The notes below the pieces were generated by a model. It was not told the DNA's origin and did no database searches. It was given only the letters and a program-made list of their open reading frames with translations. A program made the translations under genes and the position numbers. 64,000 nt of DNA from Aphodovivens avicola (GTDB lineage Bacteria; Actinomycetota; Coriobacteriia; Coriobacteriales; Eggerthellaceae), in assembly GCA_018712515.1 (NCBI GenBank), contig DVGW01000020.1:1-64000 (forward strand), read 5' to 3'. Positions within the stretch are counted from its first letter, which is position 1, and each line of letters starts with the position of its first letter. This document shows, piece after piece, positions 39,923-48,633 of the stretch.

Positions 39923-41464
39923 TTAGTGCCCGCCCTCTGCGATGTCCAGGTCGCGGGGGATGAGCTTCCACACCACGATCGACACGGCCAGAAGCACCAC
40001 GCCGCCGGCGAAGCTCGTGATGATGATCGACTCCGAGAACGACGCCGCGCCTTCGCGCAGCAGCTCGGCGGCGCCGGTCTGCTGAGCGATCTGGGCCGCC
40101 GCGCCGAACGACTGCATCGCCTCGTCGATGGCGGCGCCGCTCAGGCCGGATTCGGCCAGCGCGGCGGGGTCGAGCCCCAGGCGGTACACGATGGAGGCGA
40201 CGCTGCCCAGGATCGCCACGCCCAGCACGTTGCCCAGATCGTAGGAGATCTCCTCCAGGCTCGCCGCGCTCGACGCCTTCTCGACGGGCGTCTCGCACAT
40301 GATGACCGACGATCCCACCGCGAGTGCTCCCGTGCCCAGGCCCACCAGGCTGCTGGAGATCATCACGGGGACGTACGTCAGGTTGCCGTGGAACGCGATG
40401 AGCATGATCATCGCGACCGCGCCGATGGCGAGCCCCGCCGCGGTGACGTTGCGCGCGCCGAAGCGCATGGCGAGGGCAGGTGCCGCCACGCCGCCGACGA
40501 TGCTGGTCAGCGCCATGGGCACCAGGCGCGCGCCCGCTTCGAGCGGGCTGCAGCCGTCGACCAGCTGCAGCCACTGCGACAGCAGGAACGACAGCGAGGC
40601 GAGGGCGAACATCGATCCGAGCGCCGCCACGATGCCGGCGGTGAAGGGCTTGCTGCGGAACAGCGACACGTCGAGCAGCGGGTTGTCCGACCGCGCGCAC
40701 CTCACGAGGAAGATCGCCATCAGCCCGAGCCCCGCGACGAGCGCGGCGGTGCCCTGCGCGTCGAACGCCATGAGCGCGGCGACGTGCTTGATGCCCCACA
40801 TCAGCAGCGTCATGCCGGCAAGCGAGATGATCGCGGCGACGACGTCCCAGCCGCCGGGGTTCTTCACGCGGATCTCGGGCAGGATCAAAAGCCCGGCGAT
40901 CAGAGACAGCGCCATCAAGGGCACGTTGACCAGAAATGCCGCGTGCCAGCTGAAATGCTCCAGCAGAAAACCGCCGATCAGCGGTCCCGCCGCCATGCCC
41001 AGGCCGCCGATGGCAGACCAGCCTGCCAAGGCGAACGCGCGCTCCTTGGCGTCCAGGAAGATGCTGCGCACCATCGAGATGGTCGTCGGCATGATCATCG
41101 CGGCGCCCACGCCCAGCAGCGCGCGCAGCGCGATGACGGCCTCGGTGGTGTCGGCGAACATGATGAGCCCCGACCCGATGCCGAACACGGCGAAGCCCGC
41201 CAGCATCATGCGCTTGCGGCCCCAGCGGTCCGACAGCGAGCTTGCGGTGACAAGCAGGCCGGCGAGCACGAGCGAGTACACGTCGATGATCCAGAGCTGC
41301 TGGTCGGAGGTCGGCTGCAGCTCGGCGGTGAGGTCGGGCAGGGCGATGTTGAGCACCGTCATGTCGATCGACACGACGAACTGCCCGAACAGCACCACGG
41401 CCAGCGCCGCCCAGCGGCGTGCCTTGGATATCGTGGGCGGATTCATGCGAATCAGGTCGTCCAT
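39923..41464 (-). CDS. DHA2-type multidrug efflux transporter (MFS)
   Basis: 513 residues from ATG 41464 (AGGTGA upstream); a GTG three codons earlier is possible. Fourteen predicted membrane helices. MFS motif A after helix 2 as SSLSDRWGRKRMML, the DHA2 helix-1 pattern FVVSIDMTVLNIALPDL, and the helix-5 motif GPLIGGFL (motif C type, usual for drug:H+ antiporters). Large-cation or drug export is expected. The TetR gene lies upstream on the same strand, 208 bases away, and is the probable regulator. Confidence 0.92.
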   Translation of the reverse strand: MDDLIRMNPPTISKARRWAALAVVLFGQFVVSIDMTVLNIALPDLTAELQPTSDQQLWIIDVYSLVLAGLLVTASSLSDRWGRKRMMLAGFAVFGIGSGLIMFADTTEAVIALRALLGVGAAMIMPTTISMVRSIFLDAKERAFALAGWSAIGGLGMAAGPLIGGFLLEHFSWHAAFLVNVPLMALSLIAGLLILPEIRVKNPGGWDVVAAIISLAGMTLLMWGIKHVAALMAFDAQGTAALVAGLGLMAIFLVRCARSDNPLLDVSLFRSKPFTAGIVAALGSMFALASLSFLLSQWLQLVDGCSPLEAGARLVPMALTSIVGGVAAPALAMRFGARNVTAAGLAIGAVAMIMLIAFHGNLTYVPVMISSSLVGLGTGALAVGSSVIMCETPVEKASSAASLEEISYDLGNVLGVAILGSVASIVYRLGLDPAALAESGLSGAAIDEAMQSFGAAAQIAQQTGAAELLREGAASFSESIIITSFAGGVVLLAVSIVVWKLIPRDLDIAEGGH

Positions 41465-41672
41465 GGGTTTCACCTGGTCTTTCAGGAGCGGAGGGGTTGG
41501 ATTTGGAGGGTTGGGGGATCCGGCCGGGCGTCGCGGGGCGCGCAGCGATCGGGAGGTGCCGTCGGGCGCGGATCAAGCCGGTTTCGATGGTGGCGATCGT
41601 CGCGGCAGCGTGCCACGTGCTACGCGCTCGGGCGTGCGACGCGGTTGCGGTCCCGCCGACGCGGCAGTCGTG

Positions 41673-42254
41673 TTAACGCGCGTCTCCCGGATCGATCTTC
41701 GTCGCGAAGATGGCATTGACGGCGAGGTCGACCGCGTCCGGATCGACCGGCTCGCCCAAAAGGCGGGTTTCCAGCATCGCGCCGTCCATCAGCATCGTGA
41801 GCGCCTTGGCGCGCGGCTCGTCGACGTAGGGGAGGGAGCGGCGGATCGAGATGCCGATCGATGCGCGGGCGAGCTCCCGCAGCTCCGGATCGTTGGCCGC
41901 CGTGCTGTAGAACGCCGTGTCGATGGCGACCTGCTCCGCATCCGCGAGGTACGCGTTGAGCTCGTGGACGTACGCTTGCGCCGTGCCGCCCGCCGCATCG
42001 ACGGCGCGGAACATCTCGTCGTAGTCCTCCTCGATGAGGCGTGCCAGCTCGGCGAGGGCGGCGCGGCGCAGCTCGTCGATGCTTGAGAAGTACTGCGTGG
42101 TGGAACCGAGCGGCACCCCGGCCTGCTGCGCGACGCGGCGATGCGTCAGCTTGCGCGTTCCCTCGCGCGCGATGATCTCGGCGGCGGCCTCGATGATGGC
42201 GCGCCTGCGTCCCTCGGGATCGCGCTTGGCTCGCTTGGGTTTCGGCATCTCCAT
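41673..42254 (-). CDS. TetR-family repressor
   Basis: 193 residues from ATG 42254 (AAAGGA upstream); a longer frame to 42296 has no site. Helix-turn-helix in residues about 18-60: RRRAIIEAAAEIIAREG, TRKLTHRRVAQQAGVPLGSTTQYF, the standard TetR N-terminal layout. The ligand-binding C-terminal part is all helical. It precedes the efflux gene on the minus strand and probably represses it and itself; a palindrome at 42317-42332 is a candidate site. Confidence 0.92.
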   Translation of the reverse strand: MEMPKPKRAKRDPEGRRRAIIEAAAEIIAREGTRKLTHRRVAQQAGVPLGSTTQYFSSIDELRRAALAELARLIEEDYDEMFRAVDAAGGTAQAYVHELNAYLADAEQVAIDTAFYSTAANDPELRELARASIGISIRRSLPYVDEPRAKALTMLMDGAMLETRLLGEPVDPDAVDLAVNAIFATKIDPGDAR

Positions 42255-42316
42255 TTCAGTCCTTTGCGTTGCTAGTGTACGTTTGTCCATTAGCATGCTA
42301 GGGCAAAGGCATCTTC

Positions 42317-42332
42317 ATGTACATATGTACAT
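42317..42332. promoter_or_regulatory. Perfect 16-bp palindrome, candidate TetR operator
   Basis: ATGTACATATGTACAT is its own reverse complement and lies 63 bases before the TetR start, in a gap of A+T-rich sequence within a GC-rich neighbourhood. A second half-site-like GTGTAC is at about 42275 and a 10-bp palindrome (TAGCATGCTA) at 42291-42300. Confidence 0.6.
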
Positions 42333-42380
42333 TAGAAAACGACACAATTCGAGCACGATTCGACTCAGGGGCTTGAGCGT

Positions 42381-42469
42381 GTGGAGGCCGGCGGCTCGAA
42401 TGCGCGTGGAGGCCGGCGGCTCGAACATGCGAAAGGCTGGCGGCTCGAATGCGCGAAAGGCTGGCCGGG
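42381..42469. repeat. 24-25-bp tandem repeat, 3.6 copies
   Basis: Units start at 42381, 42406, 42431 and 42455 (25, 25, 24 and a partial 15 bases) with consensus GGMGGCYGGCGGCTCGAAYGCGC. The first two share GTGGAGGCC and the last two GAAAGGCTG. It lies just past the stop of nth and is non-coding. Confidence 0.9.
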
Positions 42470-42471
42470 CT

Positions 42472-43134
42472 CTACGCTTCCTTCCCGCGGCTGGGGCAGA
42501 GGTCGGCGATGATGCAGTCGCCGCACAGCGGACCGCGGGCGCGGCAGAACTCGCGGCCGAAGTGAACCCACTGGTGGTTGATGTAGAGCCAGTCGGGCTG
42601 CGGGTAGATCTTCAGCAGCTTCGCCTCCACCTTGGCCGGCGTGTCGTCGTTGCGCGTCGCGAAGCGCAACCGGTGAGCGATGCGGAACACGTGGGTGTCC
42701 ACCGCGATGCCCTGCGGATTGCGGAACGCCTCGCACATCACGACGTTCGCCGTCTTACGGCCGACGCCGGGAAGCTTCTGCAGCGCGTCGATGTCGTTGG
42801 GCACCTCGCCGCCGAACTCGGTCAGGACGGTCTGCGCGCAGGCGATGATGTTCTTGGCCTTGTTGCGGTAGAAGCCGAGCGGATGGATGATCGCCTCGAC
42901 GTCCTCCAGGCGCGCCGCCGCCATCGTCTCGGGCGTGCCGTAGCGCGCGAACAGCTCGGGCGTCACCTTGTTCACGGCGGCGTCGGTGCATTGTGCCGAC
43001 AGGATCACCGAGACGGTGAGCGTGAACGGGCTGAGGTAGTCCAGCGAGCATTCCCCCTCGCCGTAGTGCGCGAGCATGCGCTCCTCGATCTGCGCCGCGC
43101 GGGCGCGTTGCTGGGTGAGGTTCTCGCGTGCCAT
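42472..43134 (-). CDS. nth: Endonuclease III
   Basis: 220 residues. HhH-GPD DNA glycosylase: SVILSAQCTDAAVN, the helix-hairpin-helix LPGVGRKTANVV with the catalytic Lys, VDTHVFRIAHR with the catalytic Asp, and the C-terminal 4Fe-4S motif C-x6-C-x2-C-x5-C seen as CRARGPLCGDCIIADLC. It removes oxidised pyrimidines and nicks abasic sites in base-excision repair. Isolated gene; a tandem repeat follows its stop. Confidence 0.97.
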   Translation of the reverse strand: MARENLTQQRARAAQIEERMLAHYGEGECSLDYLSPFTLTVSVILSAQCTDAAVNKVTPELFARYGTPETMAAARLEDVEAIIHPLGFYRNKAKNIIACAQTVLTEFGGEVPNDIDALQKLPGVGRKTANVVMCEAFRNPQGIAVDTHVFRIAHRLRFATRNDDTPAKVEAKLLKIYPQPDWLYINHQWVHFGREFCRARGPLCGDCIIADLCPSRGKEA

Positions 43135-43382
43135 GAGGTTCCTTTCGCTGGCGAAGGGCGGTCGGGGAGGGGCGGTCGGGCGCGGCGTGCCGCGGCTTTT
43201 CCGGATGGGCGGCCTTGCCGGCGCGTGCTCCTCCGCAGGATTCTAGCACGTCGCTGCTATACTGAAGCGGCGGCGCGGCGTCGGGGACGGCGCGCCGAGC
43301 CGATGGAGGATGCGGCCGCGGGGGCTGCGCCGCACCGGCGTCGATTTCGGCCAACGGGGAAGAGGAAGCGGAAGAGCGCGGG

Positions 43383-44219
43383 ATGGACATCGCGGCGATC
43401 TTGGATTCGATGACGGGCGCGGGGCGCGTGCTCACCGTGCCGTGGGGCATCGACTACTTCTCCATCATCGTGGGCGCCATCACGGGCGCGCTGTTCGCAT
43501 GCGAGCGCAAGCTCGACACCGTCGGCACGGTCGTGCTCGGCCTCGTCACCGCGTACGGCGGCGGCCTCATCCGCGACGTCATCCTGCAGGACGAGGGCGT
43601 CTACTTCACCGAGCACCCCGACCTCATCGTCATCTGCATCCTGCTGTGCCTGTTCGTGTTCTACTTCCGCGGGCTGTTCAAAAACCTCGACCGCGCGGTC
43701 ATGCTGGCCGACACGCTCTCGGTGGCGCTGTTCGCGCTGGCGGGCGCCAGCAAGGCGTTCGCGGCGGGATCGGGCATCGTCGTGTCGATCATCCTGGGCG
43801 CCATCACGGCGGTCGGCGGCGGGGCGGTGCGCGACATCTGCGTCGGCGAGATTCCCGCGGTGTTCAAGCGGTCGAACTACTATGCCGTCGCCGGCCTCGG
43901 CGGCGCGGCGGTGTACGTGGCGCTGGCCCAGCTGGGCTGCCCGCTGCCGGTCGCCGGCGTGCTGTGCGTCGCCACGGTGGTGGGCCTGCGCTACGCCAGC
44001 GTGATGCTCGGCCTGAAGACCAAGCAGGAAGCCGACTTCGCCCCCGCGGTGCTGCGGGGGATCCGCCGACTGCGCGGCAAGGACGCCGACGGCGCGGCGC
44101 GCAGCGACGGCGATCACGTCGTCAAAAGAACCGATGGCGAGAACGGCGCAGATTGCGAAGGCGATGCGATTTCAGGCGGTGGCGCCCGAGGCGATCATGG
44201 TAATGGTTTCCAAAAGTGA
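43383..44219 (+). CDS. TRIC-like cation channel family protein (former UPF0126)
   Basis: 278 residues. Seven hydrophobic segments arranged as two repeats; each contains the signature G-G-G-x2-R-D: TAYGGGLIRDVIL and TAVGGGAVRDICVGEIP. Prokaryotic TRIC channels are K+/cation-conducting trimers in the cytoplasmic membrane. The 60-residue C-terminal tail is hydrophilic and low in complexity. A possible -10 TATACT is at 43258-43263. The spacing between start and a weak purine-rich site (GAAGAGGAAGCGGAAG) leaves the start slightly uncertain. Confidence 0.88.
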   Translation: MDIAAILDSMTGAGRVLTVPWGIDYFSIIVGAITGALFACERKLDTVGTVVLGLVTAYGGGLIRDVILQDEGVYFTEHPDLIVICILLCLFVFYFRGLFKNLDRAVMLADTLSVALFALAGASKAFAAGSGIVVSIILGAITAVGGGAVRDICVGEIPAVFKRSNYYAVAGLGGAAVYVALAQLGCPLPVAGVLCVATVVGLRYASVMLGLKTKQEADFAPAVLRGIRRLRGKDADGAARSDGDHVVKRTDGENGADCEGDAISGGGARGDHGNGFQK

Positions 44220-44300
44220 TGATGCTGCTCACAGCGGAAGATGCGGGTAACTTGGGTGTCGGCAGGATTGTCCGCGGCAAACCGAGGCGTATCGAAAAGG

Positions 44301-44347
44301 AAAGGATGGCAGGATCGGGAGATTCGATCCTGCCATCCTTTTATTCG
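44301..44347. terminator. Strong bidirectional terminator
   Basis: A perfect 17-bp stem (44301-44317 with 44325-44341, AAAGGATGGCAGGATCG type) and 7-base loop, flanked by A-rich and T-rich ends (TTTTATT on the plus side). It separates the channel gene from the convergent surface-protein gene. Confidence 0.88.
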
Positions 44348-44372
44348 TCCAACTCAACGGTGCTGTTTGGAT

Positions 44373-47300
44373 TTAATGCTTTCGGTGAGCGAGTTTTCTC
44401 CTGCTGACAATCAGGGCTCCAAGCGCCGTACCGGAAAGCGCCGCAGCGATTCCAAGGGCTTGCGTGCCGGAGTCTCCGGCTTGCACTAGGGCCTTGGGCT
44501 TCGCTTCCTCCGTCTTGGACTGCTCGGCTTTGGCCTGCTCGGCGGCGAGTTTTGCCTGCTGCTGATCGTAGGCGGTCTGGTAATCGGCTTGCGCCAGGAT
44601 CAGTTTCTCGTAAGCCGCGTCACGTGCCTCGAGGAAGGGACGGTATTCCTTCTCGGCTTCGGCAAGCGCCGCCATCGCTTTGGCAAGCGCCTCCTGCGCG
44701 GCGGGAATGGCCTCGGATTTCGCCTGCGCTTCGGCGAACAGGGCGTCCAGCGCGGCGAACGCGGGATCGTCGATGCCGTCGGCGAGCGCGTCCTCGGCGA
44801 CTATGGCGGCGGCGCGATCCGCGAGGTCTGCGGCTGCTGCTTCTTCGGCTTGGGCGGATTCGAGCGCTGCAGTCGCTTGGGCGACCGCATCCTTGGCGCT
44901 TTGGAGGGCGGCCAGCGCGTCGGCTTCAGCGCCGTTCGCCGCTTCGAGTGCCTTCTCCGCATTCTCTTGGGCCTCGATCAGGCCGATGAGGTGATTGTAG
45001 GCGTCGAGCGCTTCTCCGTAGGGAGCGGTCGCTTCGTCGACGGCGGTTTGGGCGTCAGCAGCGATCGTCTCGGCCTCCTCGAGCGCGGTCTGCTTGGCGG
45101 CGAGGTCCGCTGCTGCCTTCTCGGCGTCGGCTTCGACCTCGGGGAGGGCGTTCTCGGCGCTTGCGAGGTCAGCTTCAGCCTTCGCCAGGTCGGATTTCGC
45201 CTTATCGAGGTTTTCCTGCGCCTGGGTCAAGCCGGCGGAGAGCTCGTCCAATGCGGCAAGCGCATCGTCGTAGACGCCCTGCTTGGCAGCGGTTTCCTGC
45301 TGTGCGGCTGCAAGATCGGCAGCTTTCTGCTCGTAGGCGTCCTGCGCGTTTTCAAGTTTGGTTTGCTTCTCGGAGACGATGGCGTCGGCCGCTTCGAGGG
45401 CGGATTGCTTTTTGGCGAGAGCTTCTTGCGCATCCGCAACTGCCTGTTTTGCCGTCGAGATTGCTTGCTCCTTGGCAGCGGCGTCTTGCTTGGCGGTTTC
45501 GATGGCGTTTTGAGCGGTAGAGACAGCCTTTTCGGCATTCGTCATCGCCGTCTGAGCCCCGGCGGCTTCCGTTTCGCGTTGTTTCAGAGCGTTAATGGCA
45601 GTTTGCTGTTGCGCAATCGCTGCCTCAAGATCTGCTTCTGCCATTTCGCGCACGTAATCAGGATCGGTTACGAGTTTGTAGTATTCGTCGAAGAGCGCGG
45701 CAAACTCGTCTACGGACAAGGTGATGCCGCCGATGTTGTCGTGGTAGAACGTCTGGCCGAAGAAATCCGCGAAACCAGCTTGAGCAGAGTAGTGATTAAC
45801 GGCAAAGCCAGTTGTCGAATAGTCGGAGCTCACGATGTTCAAATAATGCCCAGCGGAGCCTACATCCTCGTTTTCGTAGAGTCTCTTCTCTTCTTCGTAC
45901 CATCCGTCAAAGGGGTTGTATCCGCTCCATCCTGCTGCGATGTTCTCCCCAACCGGAAAGATCCCTGAATGGCCTAGAATAAGGTGATCTCGCAGTTGGA
46001 TTGCGGAGTAATTTGCCTGAATCTGCGCAATCGCCATTAACTGAACGTTGACCATAAGGGGATCGAGCTTCTGGTCATTTGTGGGGTCGACGCCCTCCTC
46101 CGCACGCAAATCGTTGCATGTCTTCAGCCATTGGATCGCGGCTTTCATGTTCTCGAGATTCGTGGCGTCGTCGGGGTTGCTAGGATCTGCATAGCCGTAG
46201 TTTTTGCCATAGTATTCGATGATGCTGGCTGCGTTCAGAGTTCCCTCGTCGCCTTCTTCGGCGATTGTCATGAAGAATCCGTAGCTGCCCATCGAATACA
46301 GAGATCCGAACAGCTCTGCGAGTTCGGTCGCTTCGTCAACTACCCGTTGTGCTTCTTCGACAGCGGTATCGGCTGCAGTCTTGTCGGCGCGCGCCTGCTC
46401 GACAGCGGCGTCGGCCTTTGCTTTCGCCTCCTGCGCGGCGACGAGGTCCTTCTGCGCCTGCTCGTAGTCATCTTCGCGCGCTTCGATGGCGTCGAGTGCC
46501 GCAGCGTGCGCGTTCTCGGCGTCGATGACGCCCTGCTCAGCGGTCGTCACGCCAAGGTTGGCGGCGTCCACCTTGTCTTGGGCGGCATCGCGGCCCGTCT
46601 CCGCTTCCGTCAGCGCCGCCTGCGCGGAGTCGACTTCGGCTTGAGCGGCCTTCTCTGCCTCGGCAGCGGCGGCTTCCTCCGCCCGCGCCGTCGTTAGCGC
46701 TGCGCTCGCCGAGTCGATCGCCGCTTGGGCTGCGGCAAGCTCGTCGGGATCGACGCCTGCGCTGGCGGCTTCCAGTGCGGCCTTGGCCTGCTCATAAGCT
46801 GCTAGCGCGTTCGCCTCGCTCGTCTGGGCCTGTGCTAGCGTCTGCTTGGCAGCGGTGAGGTTCGCCTGCGCCGCGATGTTCGCCGTATCGGCAGCGTCGT
46901 AGGCTGCCTGGGCTTCGGCAAGATTCTCCTTCGCCGCATCCAGGGCGCTATTCGCCTCATCGAGCACGCCTTCCGCTGCAGCAAGCTCGGCTTCCGCCTT
47001 CTCGATCGCCTCGGGGGTCGCCTCTTGGGCCGCCTTCTCCGCGGCTTCCAGATCTGCCGCCGCTTTCTCCGCGGCTTCCACGGCGTCGTCGTATGCGAGC
47101 TGTTTTGCAGATTGCTCCTCAACCGCCTTGTCCTTTGCGGCGATAGCTTCGTTGAGGTTCTTCTGTGCTTCGGCGGCGTCCTCGGCAGTCTGCTTCTGCG
47201 TCGCAATCAGTTCGTCGAGGGCTTTTTGCTGGGCTTGAATCGCTTCGTTTTGCGCATTGTCGTAGATTGCCTGCGCCTGGGAGGCTTTGTCGAGCGCTGC

Positions 47301-47654
47301 GTCGTAGGAAGGTTGCGCTTCTTCGAGCGCGGCTTGGGCCTTGTCGTACTCCTGCTGAGCCTGATCGACGATCTGCTTCAGCTGGTCCAAGGTGAGCGAG
47401 GCGAACGAGGACGCCTCGCGCGCCACCGTTTCGGTGACGATCTGGCCGCTTTCCTTCACGGCCGAAGTCCCTTCTGCGTACGCCTGCTGCGCGATGAGCA
47501 GCGAGCTCGGCGCGATCAGCGCAGCGGTCAGGGCGAGGGAGGCTGCGTTGGCTCCTATGCCGGAAGCCGTTTTACTGCGACTACCTGGGGGGGGGGTGCC
47601 CTGTTTGGCTCTTTGCGCCTCATGGCAGTGCAGAGGCTGTTTCGCGTGTCTCAT
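44373..47654 (-). CDS. Large coiled-coil surface protein with central CAP domain
   Basis: 1,093 residues from ATG 47654 with GGAAGGAG upstream; the minus-strand frame continues much further but overlaps rlmB. Residues 1-60: basic, Pro-containing leader then a hydrophobic signal (SLALTAALIAPSSLLIAQQAYAEG). Residues about 65-440: Ala/Glu/Gln/Lys-rich coiled coil. Residues about 450-650: CAP (SCP/PR1-like) domain with NDLRAEEGVDP, HLILGHSG, GENIAAG and HYLNIVSSDYSTTGFAVN. Residues about 670-1050: second coiled coil. C-terminus: LVQAGDSG, a hydrophobic helix and SRRKLAHRKH, i.e. the layout of a sortase signal with a non-canonical L-x-x-x-G motif. It is likely a cell-wall-displayed fibrous protein. 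Its 5' end contains a ten-G tract (minus-strand C10). Confidence 0.86.
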   Translation of the reverse strand: MRHAKQPLHCHEAQRAKQGTPPPGSRSKTASGIGANAASLALTAALIAPSSLLIAQQAYAEGTSAVKESGQIVTETVAREASSFASLTLDQLKQIVDQAQQEYDKAQAALEEAQPSYDAALDKASQAQAIYDNAQNEAIQAQQKALDELIATQKQTAEDAAEAQKNLNEAIAAKDKAVEEQSAKQLAYDDAVEAAEKAAADLEAAEKAAQEATPEAIEKAEAELAAAEGVLDEANSALDAAKENLAEAQAAYDAADTANIAAQANLTAAKQTLAQAQTSEANALAAYEQAKAALEAASAGVDPDELAAAQAAIDSASAALTTARAEEAAAAEAEKAAQAEVDSAQAALTEAETGRDAAQDKVDAANLGVTTAEQGVIDAENAHAAALDAIEAREDDYEQAQKDLVAAQEAKAKADAAVEQARADKTAADTAVEEAQRVVDEATELAELFGSLYSMGSYGFFMTIAEEGDEGTLNAASIIEYYGKNYGYADPSNPDDATNLENMKAAIQWLKTCNDLRAEEGVDPTNDQKLDPLMVNVQLMAIAQIQANYSAIQLRDHLILGHSGIFPVGENIAAGWSGYNPFDGWYEEEKRLYENEDVGSAGHYLNIVSSDYSTTGFAVNHYSAQAGFADFFGQTFYHDNIGGITLSVDEFAALFDEYYKLVTDPDYVREMAEADLEAAIAQQQTAINALKQRETEAAGAQTAMTNAEKAVSTAQNAIETAKQDAAAKEQAISTAKQAVADAQEALAKKQSALEAADAIVSEKQTKLENAQDAYEQKAADLAAAQQETAAKQGVYDDALAALDELSAGLTQAQENLDKAKSDLAKAEADLASAENALPEVEADAEKAAADLAAKQTALEEAETIAADAQTAVDEATAPYGEALDAYNHLIGLIEAQENAEKALEAANGAEADALAALQSAKDAVAQATAALESAQAEEAAAADLADRAAAIVAEDALADGIDDPAFAALDALFAEAQAKSEAIPAAQEALAKAMAALAEAEKEYRPFLEARDAAYEKLILAQADYQTAYDQQQAKLAAEQAKAEQSKTEEAKPKALVQAGDSGTQALGIAAALSGTALGALIVSRRKLAHRKH
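47587..47596. repeat. Ten-G homopolymer within the surface-protein gene
   Basis: Ten consecutive G on the plus strand, so ten C in the coding strand (codons ACC CCC CCC CCA, residues about 20-23, before the signal peptide). The frame as sequenced is open. Gain or loss of one base would shift the frame before the signal sequence, a classical layout for phase variation. Confidence 0.9.
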
Positions 47655-47882
47655 GCTGCTCCTTCCGTGCTGTGGGCAAGGTCCGATCCCCTGCATATTC
47701 CGGTTCACCATAGTATATTGCATAGCAGGGTCGCCGGGGGGGATTTGGCTGAAAAACGTCGGTCGCATGAAGATATTTCGAGCCGGACCGCTCTTTTGTC
47801 GTTCTTTATGCTTCCGCACCGGCTGCTGGGCTAAACTGAATGGCTGCAATCTACCATCGCAACATAAAGAGGAATCGATTCC

Positions 47883-48632
47883 ATGGCTGATTACATCGAG
47901 GGCAAGCGCCCGGTCATCGAGGCCCTGCGCACGGGCGTGCCCATGCGCCGCATCATGATGGCCGACAACGCGAAGCGCGATCCGCTCATCAACGACATCC
48001 AGCGCAAGGCGAAGCGCTTCGGCGTCGAGATCGAGCTCGTCCCGCGCAAGGCGCTCGACGACCTGTCCGACCACGGCTCGCACCAGGGCGTCATCGCCGA
48101 GGCGAAGCCGTTCCAATACCTCGGCATCAACGAGCTGATCCAGCAGGCGTGCGCGTACGCCGACGAGCACGACGGGCGCGCGCTGGTGGTCATCCTCGAC
48201 CACCTCACCGACGCCGGAAACCTCGGCGCCATCACCCGCAGCGCCGAGGCGGTGGGTGCGAGCGGCATCGTCATCCCCAACAAGCGCAGCGCGCGCGTGG
48301 AGGCCGCGACCTACAAAAGCTCCGCCGGCGCCATCGCCCACGTCCCGGTCGCCCAGGTGGCGAACCTGGTGCAGGCGATGTCGAAGCTGAAGGACGAGGG
48401 ATTCTGGATCGCCGGCGCCACCGAGCACGCCTCCGACCTCATCTGGAAGAGCAACCTCAAGGGCAAGATCGCGCTCGTGATGGGCAACGAGCACGACGGC
48501 CTGTCCCGCATCGTCATGGAAAGCTGCGACTTCCTCTGCAAGCTGCCGCTCGAAGGAGAGGTGGCCTCGCTCAACGTGGCGCAGGCGTCGACCGCGTGCA
48601 TGTACGAATGGTTGCGCCAGAACCAGGCCTAA
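47883..48632 (+). CDS. rlmB: 23S rRNA 2'-O-ribose methyltransferase, RlmB/TrmH family
   Basis: 249 residues. N-terminal substrate-binding domain (EGKRPVIEALRTG) then the SPOUT knot domain with motif 1 LDHLTDAGNLGAITRSAEAVGASG, motif 2 IALVMGNEHDGLSR and motif 3 LPLEGEVASLNVAQASTACMYEW. Length and motifs fit RlmB, which methylates G2251 of 23S rRNA; other SpoU-family assignments cannot be fully excluded. The following gene starts 1 nt after the stop, so the two form an operon. Confidence 0.93.
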   Translation: MADYIEGKRPVIEALRTGVPMRRIMMADNAKRDPLINDIQRKAKRFGVEIELVPRKALDDLSDHGSHQGVIAEAKPFQYLGINELIQQACAYADEHDGRALVVILDHLTDAGNLGAITRSAEAVGASGIVIPNKRSARVEAATYKSSAGAIAHVPVAQVANLVQAMSKLKDEGFWIAGATEHASDLIWKSNLKGKIALVMGNEHDGLSRIVMESCDFLCKLPLEGEVASLNVAQASTACMYEWLRQNQA

Positions 48633-48633
48633 G

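Noticed and set aside
39863..41719. Long plus-strand frame opposite the MFS gene (and another at 40299-42086)
   Set aside because: The minus-strand transporter and TetR genes have clear motifs and starts; the plus-strand translations are His/Arg/Ala-rich low complexity without family features.
44216..44407. Small plus-strand frame after the channel gene
   Set aside because: It runs through the strong bidirectional terminator and has no ribosome site or recognisable product.
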